This document shows, piece by piece, positions 58,045 to 64,000 of a stretch of DNA of 64,000 bases. Position 1 is the stretch's first letter. Every line of letters starts with the position of its first letter. Origin of the DNA: LMUY01 sp965199095 (GTDB taxonomy: Bacteria; Pseudomonadota; Alphaproteobacteria; Acetobacterales; Acetobacteraceae); contig CBDAQM010000001.1 of assembly GCA_965199095.1 (NCBI GenBank), forward strand, positions 106,615 through 170,614, written 5' to 3'. A program made the position numbers and the translations under genes. The notes under the pieces were generated by a model that was given only the letters and a program-made list of their open reading frames with translations, was not told where the DNA came from and did no database searches.

Positions 58045-60396
58045 ATGCCTGCCGCTGGGACGAACGATGGCCCTGGGTTGCTTGCCGCGGGCCCTGGGAC
58101 GTTCGATCGGCGGCACGCCCGGCCGTTGGTCGGCCAGAGTGTTCGGCGGCTGGAGGACCGGCGCTTCCTCGTCGGCACCGGGCGCTATCTGGCGGACATC
58201 GCCTGCCCGGGCGCCTTGTGGGCGCACATGGTCCGCTCGCCACATGCCCACGCAAGGCTGGTCGGCATCGACACGACCGGCGCACGCGCCATGCCCGGCG
58301 TGGCGGGCGTGTTCACGGCGGCGGACCTGGCCGGGCTCGGCCCGATCCCGTGTTCGACGGTGGTGGCCACGGACGGCGCGATGCACGTTCCCCGGCGGGA
58401 CGCGCTCGCCGGGGACCGCGTCCGCTATGCCGGGGAACCGGTGGCCTTCGTCGTGGCCGAGACGGCGGTCGCGGCCCAGGATGCGGCGGAAGCGGTGGTG
58501 GTGGACTACATCCCGCTGCCCTGCGTGGTAGAGGCGGCGGACGCCCTGGCGCCGGGTGCGCCGCTGCTGTGGGACGACGTGCCCGGCAACCTCAGCTTCC
58601 GGTTCCAGAAGGGCGACCGTGCCGCCGTCGTGGCGGCCATGGCCCAGGCGGCGCGGATCGTCGAACTGGACCTCGTCAACAACCGCGTCATCGTGACCCC
58701 GCTGGAGCACCGGGCAGCGCTGGCCACGTTCGACGGGGAAGCCGGCGGTTTCACCCTGGTGCTGAGCGGGCAGGGCGTGCACGGCATCCGCCGCGACCTG
58801 GCGGAGTCGGTGTTCCGCTGCCCGCCCGACCGCCTGCAGGTGAGCAGCCCCGATGTCGGCGGCGGCTTCGGGGTGAAGAACCCGGTCTACCCGGAATACG
58901 TCGCCGTGCTATGGGCGGCCCGGCGCCTCGGCCGGCCGGTGCGCTGGGCGTCCGGGCATGGCGAGGATTTCCTGGCCACCGCCCATGGCCGCGACAACGT
59001 CACCCGCGCGCGGCTGGGCCTGGACGCGGCGGGGCGGTTCCTGGCGCTGGAGGTGGACACCATCGCCAATCTCGGGGCCGGCATGTCCACCGGCGGCCCG
59101 GGCAGTTCGACCAACGCGCCCGGCAACGCGATGGGCGGCGGCTACGACATTCCGGCCGTCTTCATGTCGGTGCGCGGGGCGTTCACCAACACGGTGCCGC
59201 TGGACGCCTATCGCGGCGCCGGCAAGCCCGAGGCGAACTACCTGCTGGAGCGGCTGGTGGACGAGGCGGCCCGGCAGACCGGCATCGACCGGGTGACGCT
59301 GCGCCGCCGCAACCTGGTGTGCCGGTTCCCGCATCGCACGCCGATGGCGACGACGATCGATTGCGGGCGCTTTGCCGCGAACATTGACCCGGCCTTGGAC
59401 GCTGCCGACGCCGCCGGGTTCGCCGCCCGACGCGACGCCTCCGCCAAGCGGGGCCGGCTGCGCGGGCTGGGGATCACCTGCTTCCTGGAGACGGCGCGCG
59501 GCGCGCCCAATGAGGGGGCGGAAATCCAGTTCCGCCCGGACGGCCGGGTGGCGCTGTGCCTGGGCACGCAGTCGAACGGACAAGGGCACGAAACGAGCTT
59601 CCCGCAAATCGCGGCCGACCGGCTGGGCCTGCCGCTGGACGCGTTCGAGTTCGTGCAGGCCGATACCACCCGGGTGCGGGACGGCAACGGCCATGGCGGC
59701 GCCCGCTCGTTGCACATGGGCGGGTCGGCGCTGGTCGACGCCATCGGGCTGGTGCTGGGCAAGGCCCGCCCGGTCGCCGCGCGATTGCTGCAGGCCGGGG
59801 TGGAGGAGGTGGTGTTCGCCGAGGGCCGGTTCAGCGCCGGAGGGCGGAGCGTGCCGTTGCTGGAGGTGGCGCGCGCCGCCGCCGAGCCGGGCGGGGAGCC
59901 GCTCGACGGCTATCATTGGACCTTGCTCGACCGGATCACCTTCCCGAACGGCTGCCACGTCGCGGAGGTGGAGGTCGACCCGGAGACGGGCGTCGTGACG
60001 CTGCGGCGCTACACGGCCGCGGACGATTTCGGGTCCGTCATCAACCCGCTGCTGCTGATCGGCCAGGTGCAGGGCGGCGTGGCGCAGGGCATCGGGCAGG
60101 CGCTGACGGAGCGGACGGTCTATGACCCGGCGACCGGGCAATTGCTGAGCGGCTCCTACATGGACTACGCGGTGCCGCATGCGATGGACTTGCCCGATCT
60201 GGACATCCACCTCCACGGCGTGCCGACCGCGGCCAATCCGCTGGGCGTCAAAGGCGCCGGGCAGGCGGGCGCCATCGCCGCACCCCAGGCCGTGGTGGCC
60301 GCGGTGCTGGATGCGGTGGCGCCGCTTGGCGTGACGCACCTGGACATGCCGCTGACGCCGGAGCGGGTGTGGCGTGCGATCCGGTTGGCGTCCTAA
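58045..60396 (+). CDS. Molybdopterin-binding large subunit, xanthine dehydrogenase/CoxL family
   Basis: Catalytic subunit (783 aa) of a molybdenum hydroxylase. N-terminal GQSVRRLEDRRFLVGTGRYL and the aldehyde-oxidase a/b hammerhead (VRSPHAHARLVGIDTTGARA) precede the Mo-binding domain: SPDVGGGFGVKN, the active-site loop AYRGAGKPEANYLLERLVDE (form II-like AYRGAG), GTQSNGQGHETSFPQIAADR and ADDFGSVINPLLLIGQVQGG. At the position of the catalytic Glu (normally GVGEAG) it reads GVKGAGQAGAI, Gln740 (CAG at 60262-60264). AGGAG precedes the ATG. No FeS or FAD subunit is encoded on either side, so partners are elsewhere or lost. Confidence 0.9.
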   Translation: MPAAGTNDGPGLLAAGPGTFDRRHARPLVGQSVRRLEDRRFLVGTGRYLADIACPGALWAHMVRSPHAHARLVGIDTTGARAMPGVAGVFTAADLAGLGPIPCSTVVATDGAMHVPRRDALAGDRVRYAGEPVAFVVAETAVAAQDAAEAVVVDYIPLPCVVEAADALAPGAPLLWDDVPGNLSFRFQKGDRAAVVAAMAQAARIVELDLVNNRVIVTPLEHRAALATFDGEAGGFTLVLSGQGVHGIRRDLAESVFRCPPDRLQVSSPDVGGGFGVKNPVYPEYVAVLWAARRLGRPVRWASGHGEDFLATAHGRDNVTRARLGLDAAGRFLALEVDTIANLGAGMSTGGPGSSTNAPGNAMGGGYDIPAVFMSVRGAFTNTVPLDAYRGAGKPEANYLLERLVDEAARQTGIDRVTLRRRNLVCRFPHRTPMATTIDCGRFAANIDPALDAADAAGFAARRDASAKRGRLRGLGITCFLETARGAPNEGAEIQFRPDGRVALCLGTQSNGQGHETSFPQIAADRLGLPLDAFEFVQADTTRVRDGNGHGGARSLHMGGSALVDAIGLVLGKARPVAARLLQAGVEEVVFAEGRFSAGGRSVPLLEVARAAAEPGGEPLDGYHWTLLDRITFPNGCHVAEVEVDPETGVVTLRRYTAADDFGSVINPLLLIGQVQGGVAQGIGQALTERTVYDPATGQLLSGSYMDYAVPHAMDLPDLDIHLHGVPTAANPLGVKGAGQAGAIAAPQAVVAAVLDAVAPLGVTHLDMPLTPERVWRAIRLAS

Positions 60397-62413
60397 GAGG
60401 GCTTTTGCAGATAGGGGCTTAATGCGGCATCGAGTCCTGCCTTCGCCCTCTTCAGTTCAGCGCGTCGTTCCTGTAATCCGGAGAACCGTGTTGCCAACTC
60501 CCACTGCGCGTCCACATCGAACGAGCCATCGTCGCGAGTCGGAATGTTGATTGCAAATCCCCGCATATTAGCGAGAGAAGCGCGGAACGAACGATTGAAG
60601 CTCTCCTCCGTCCGCCGCTCGTGAAGCGCATACAGGAGGTATTCTGGAACAATCGTGTCATCTAGAATCTGTATCATCCCGCAATGGTCGGTGATTTTGA
60701 ATGCCGACCCGGCCGGCAAGAGATTGAAATTGAAGTTCCCGTCGATCCCCCACAACGCAACTGCGTGGGAAACGGGCTCGACATTGACTTCAAGGTAGCC
60801 CATGGGCTCTGACACGTTTGCACTGTAAACGGGCACTTTCGTCGTGTCGTCAGTCACGTCGCGCTTGAGTACACGTTTGCCGATTGAAAGCGAGAACAGC
60901 TTGCTGTCGCCCAACGCGACCGTTTTCATGGCCGCCACGTCAGGCTCATGCTCACGTGCGAAGGTATCGTAATTAACGATCGCCGCCGATAGATCGGCGA
61001 TCAGTTCGGCGATGGCGCGCCCATCTGGAGCCCCGGTCGCCTTTGCTGCATCAAAAGACGCTCGGTCTTCACGTGACCACCAACGATCAATTACCCAGTG
61101 CGGACCTCTGATAAAGCCGTCGATGCCCTTGATTTTGCATCGAGCAGTTTGCGCTTCGATCAACTTGGCCGTTTGCACGCTCTTGTCAGCCGAAAATAAT
61201 TTAAAAAGATGTTCCATCTGTGGAAGATCATCTTCGGGTATCTCATCACGCCTTACACTCGTGAGGCGTTCACCGATGTTTGACGACAAGTATGTAAATA
61301 CTGGATCAGTTTGGGTGTCGTCGGGCGACTGTTTTTTTGTTAAAGCTAGTATGTATGTTCGTTCCGAATTTGCAAAGAAAGTCCTGAGTGGCAGCGCCAC
61401 AATCGCGTCTAAGTAGCACTCCCGCAATAAATAAGTTCGAAGCTTAGCTTCTCCGGTTCTCGCTAGAATGCCGTCTGGTATAATAACAAAGGCTCTGCCA
61501 CCCTTCTTAAGAGATTTAACGATCCACTCCATGGACAAGCCTTCAAGACCTAGAGCATTGACTGGATACTCGTTTTGCGTGTGCGGCGTCTTCTGAATTT
61601 CCTCCTTTATAATCCCAGACCCGCTTGTAACGTAAGGAGGATTGCTGAAGATGAAGTCGTATCTGTCAGCTTCAGTTTTTATATAATGTGTCCGAAAGTG
61701 CCAAGATTATCTTTAAATAGCCGGAAAGACCGGTTGAAAGCGCCGGCAAATTCAACTGAACATTTTGGCGAAGCGAAAAGAAGTTCTGCCATGTAGATCA
61801 GCATATTGGCTTTGGCAAGGATTATGGTGCGTTCATCGTCACGCTCAAACCCTTTATCGAAACCATGTAGCACGAACGGCGGATTAATCTTGCCTTCGCT
61901 GTCTGGAGCGAAGGCACTCATCATTCTCTCGTTAAGGTTGAGCAACTCTAGCGGAAATCCACCGACCCCACAAAATGGGTCGCAAATCCGCTTGCCGCTG
62001 AACTGGAACGTTGGTTCGTTCACGCGTGACATCCGGATAACGGATTGAACTATCTTGCGTGGTGTAAAGTATTGACCAAGCGCTTCTGCTTCTTGTTGAA
62101 GAAACGTTTCATATAACTTGGTCTTAAGCTGCTTATCGATTTTGGTCAGGCTACCAAATTCTTCGTCGTATTTTGCAAGGTGATCTAACGAACGCTGAAA
62201 CAAAATGGATTGCGACAGGTTTGGCTCTCCACGCTCGGTAACAAAAATGGTTCCGTTGATGATTGTGGTTCCATCATCCCCGGCTGGAAAAAGCCTATAA
62301 ATTCGTCGGCGTGTGTTTCTTGCGTAAAAGTCTAGAGCTTCTCCGGCATCATCTAAAGCTTTGCGTCTGATATTCTCAAACGCGAGATCCGCAGGAAGAA
62401 CGTAATTGCTCAC
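60393..62413 (-). pseudogene. Type I-like N6-adenine DNA methylase with specificity-like C-terminus, frameshifted
   Basis: The N-terminal frame (62413-61679) has LGQYFTPRKIVQSVIRM and SAM motif I ICDPFCGVGGFPLELL; it stops at NLGTFGHII. The next frame continues TEADRYDFIFSNPPYVTSGS (catalytic NPPY at 61632-61643), then KKGGRAFVIIPDGILARTGE, and after residue 200 a type I S-like target-recognition half (LFSLSIGKRVLKRDVTDD, LPAGSAFKITDHCGMIQILD, SLANMRGFAINIPT). The shift is at an A-run (T-run 61676-61680 on plus). Joined it would be about 673 aa, a fused M-S methylase. Base composition is clearly AT-richer than around it, so it was acquired. No restriction subunit remains. Confidence 0.8.
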
Positions 62414-62501
62414 CTGGGTAGCTCCAGAGTTGGATCGGGGTGGGCCGTCAAGCCAGAGTTAACGGTTGACGTGACCACAAGCGACTCGATTCAAGCTCTG
62501 T

Positions 62502-63871
62502 GTGCCCCCCGGTATCGACCTCGCCAAGCTGAGCCACGCGGAGAAGGATGAACTGATCCTCTCGCTGTTGCCGTTGGTCGGGCGGCTGGAAGCGGCATTG
62601 GCGCGGATCACGGACCTGGAGAAGCGCCTGGCCGCCTATGAACGGCCGCCGAAGAACCCCGGCAATTCCTCGATGCCGCCGTCCAAAGGCCAAAAGCCCA
62701 ATCGCGCCGAGGGCGACAAACCGCCCCGCAAAGGCCGGCCCGGCGTCGGGCGCATGCTGGAACCCAACCCTGATCGCGTGGTCGACGCCACCCTTGATGC
62801 CTGCCCGCATTGCGCCGCCAGCTTCCCCGCCGGGCAGCAGACGCCGCAGCAGGTCTACGACCGCATCGAGTTGCCGCCGATCAAGCCCGACGTGACGCGC
62901 GTGCGCCTGTTCGGCGGCCGTTGCACGTGCTGCGGCGAGCGTGCCACCGCCACCGCACCTGCGGGCTTGGAGCCCGGCTCGCCCTTCGGCCAATCGATCA
63001 CCGCCCTGGTGGTGTATCTGCATTTACGCACACGCCATCGGGCTGGAACGCCTGTGCGCCCTGATGGCCGAGATGTTCGCGCTAACCATCAGCGAAGGCG
63101 CGATCAGCAACATGTTGGCGCGGTCGCGCGAGCCGCTGGTGGCGGCCGCCTCGACCATCCAGCAGGCGGTCGTGGCCAGCGAGGTGGTCGCCTCGGATGA
63201 AACCTCCGCCCGGGTGAATAGCCAGACCTGGTGGGAGTGGGTCTTCGTCGGCACACTGGCCGTGCTGCACGTCATCCGCCCCAGCCGCGGCAAGGCCGTC
63301 GTCCAGGAGGTGTTCGGCGCCGTCCAGCCGATGGCCTGGGTGTCCGACATGCTCGGCAGCCAGCGCGGCCACGCGGTGCAATGGCAGGTCTGCCGGCCCA
63401 CCTGCTGCGCGATGCACAGTATGGCATCGAGTGCGGCGACACCGCTTTCAGTACGCCATCAGACGCTTGCTGCTGCGCGCCATCGCCATCGGGCGACGAC
63501 GCGACACGCTGAAAGACGCCACCCTGAAGCAATATCATGCCGACCTGGACCGTAGGCTCGACCGGATCATGGCGGCCGTGCCGGTGGGGGAGCCGGGCCG
63601 CAAGCTGCGCAAGCGCATCGCCGCCAACCGTGGCCACCTGTTCGTCTTCATGACAAACCGGGCCGTGCCCTACACGAACAACGTCTCCGAGCGGAACCTC
63701 CACCCCAGCGTCATCTTCCGCAAGGTGACCAACGGCTTCCGCTGCGAATGGGGCACCCACACCTACGCCGCGTTCCGCTCCATCGTCAGCACCGCCAAAG
63801 CCAATCGGGCACCCGTGCTCAACGCACTCCGCACCGCACTGCTCACAGAACCACTAACCTTACCGGGGTGA
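62502..63871 (+). pseudogene. IS66-family transposase (TnpC), multiply frameshifted
   Basis: Frame 1 from GTG 62502 has the leucine-zipper/IS66 N-terminus (LSLLPLVGRLEAALARITDL), PPKNPGNSSMPPSKGQK and the zinc-binding CPHCAASFP and GRCTCCGERA. An extra T in 63023-63025 shifts to a frame with YAHAIGLERLCALMAEMFAL, VASDETSARVNSQTWWEWVF and VSDMLGSQRGHAVQWQVC. A base missing near 63393 shifts to AHLLRDAQYGIECGDTAFS, and a third shift near 63450 leads to DTLKDATLKQYHADLDRRLD and FVFMTNRAVPYTNNVSERNL. The DDE parts are all present but cannot be made as one protein. It truncates the methylase operon upstream. Confidence 0.85.
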
Positions 63872-64000
63872 GCAAGGCTGTTCAATCCTGGCGGCAAGGT
63901 TCGACTGAGTCTGATTTGCCACACCTGCGCTGGGAAATGGACTGTCTGATAAGAAACAGGATTCCCGAATCACAATATGTCTGACTCCTGGGGCGGCAAC

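Overview
This is a GC-rich (by eye mid to high 60s percent GC) proteobacterial chromosome segment made of catabolic gene clusters broken up by mobile DNA. Gene content (many MFS and ABC uptake systems, SDRs, amidohydrolases, amidases, a CoxL-like molybdoenzyme, GntR/TetR/HxlR/LysR regulators) and the style of the insertion sequences suggest an alphaproteobacterium, most likely Acetobacteraceae/Rhodospirillales. That placement is inference; no rRNA or marker gene is present. No tRNA, rRNA or CRISPR array was seen.

Layout. 0.1-4.2 kb is an accessory zone: an IS110-family element with a possible structured RNA behind its transposase, a small conserved-looking protein, a frameshifted tyrosine recombinase, a ParDE toxin-antitoxin pair, a 150-bp MITE-like element and an IS110 scrap. 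4.4-17.2 kb is the most coherent part, a catabolic regulon. Its units are an amidohydrolase/SDR/acyl-CoA dehydrogenase operon, a divergent GntR/HutC regulator, an operon of LeuC-like, LeuD-like, isocitrate-lyase/PEP-mutase-family lyase, PrpF-family isomerase and MFS transporter, and a second MFS transporter with a second PrpF. LeuCD-type hydratase plus PrpF-type isomerase plus KRCGH lyase matches the end of anaerobic nicotinate breakdown (methylitaconate to dimethylmaleate to dimethylmalate to propionate and pyruvate), so a branched C5-C6 dicarboxylate is the likely substrate. A shared TATAAC-AGCTTGC-like box lies in front of four of the genes.

17.2-23.4 kb holds a broken SDR, a TetR/oxidoreductase divergent pair, an efflux-protein scrap, an intact SDR, a hydrolase remnant and an NmrA-like/HxlR divergent pair. 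23.5-32.1 kb is a mobile block: two IS1380-family copies (inserted at CTAA/TTAG) flank a truncated LysR gene, a 3.7-kb Tn552-like transposon with 166-bp terminal arms of phased repeats, the tail of an MFS gene and an intact SMP-30 lactonase gene. An amidohydrolase and an RraA-like gene with a double frameshift follow. An Lhr-like helicase sits in foreign-looking DNA that truncates an amidase gene at 36.5 kb.

36.5-47.9 kb is an amide/ureido-compound cluster: an oligopeptide-type ABC transporter, a second binding protein, a cysteine hydrolase, two intact amidases and two AtzG-like small subunits. 48.4-54.4 kb is a tightly overlapped sugar/sugar-acid operon (GntR, RpiB, HIBADH-type dehydrogenase, amino-acid-type ABC transporter, ribokinase) with a textbook FadR-type operator. 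54.5-60.4 kb carries a 53-residue membrane protein, a phytanoyl-CoA dioxygenase-like enzyme, an SDR, an alpha/beta-hydrolase-TPR fusion and an orphan molybdoenzyme large subunit whose catalytic Glu reads as Gln. The window ends with an AT-richer, frameshifted type I-like DNA methylase and a decayed IS66 transposase.
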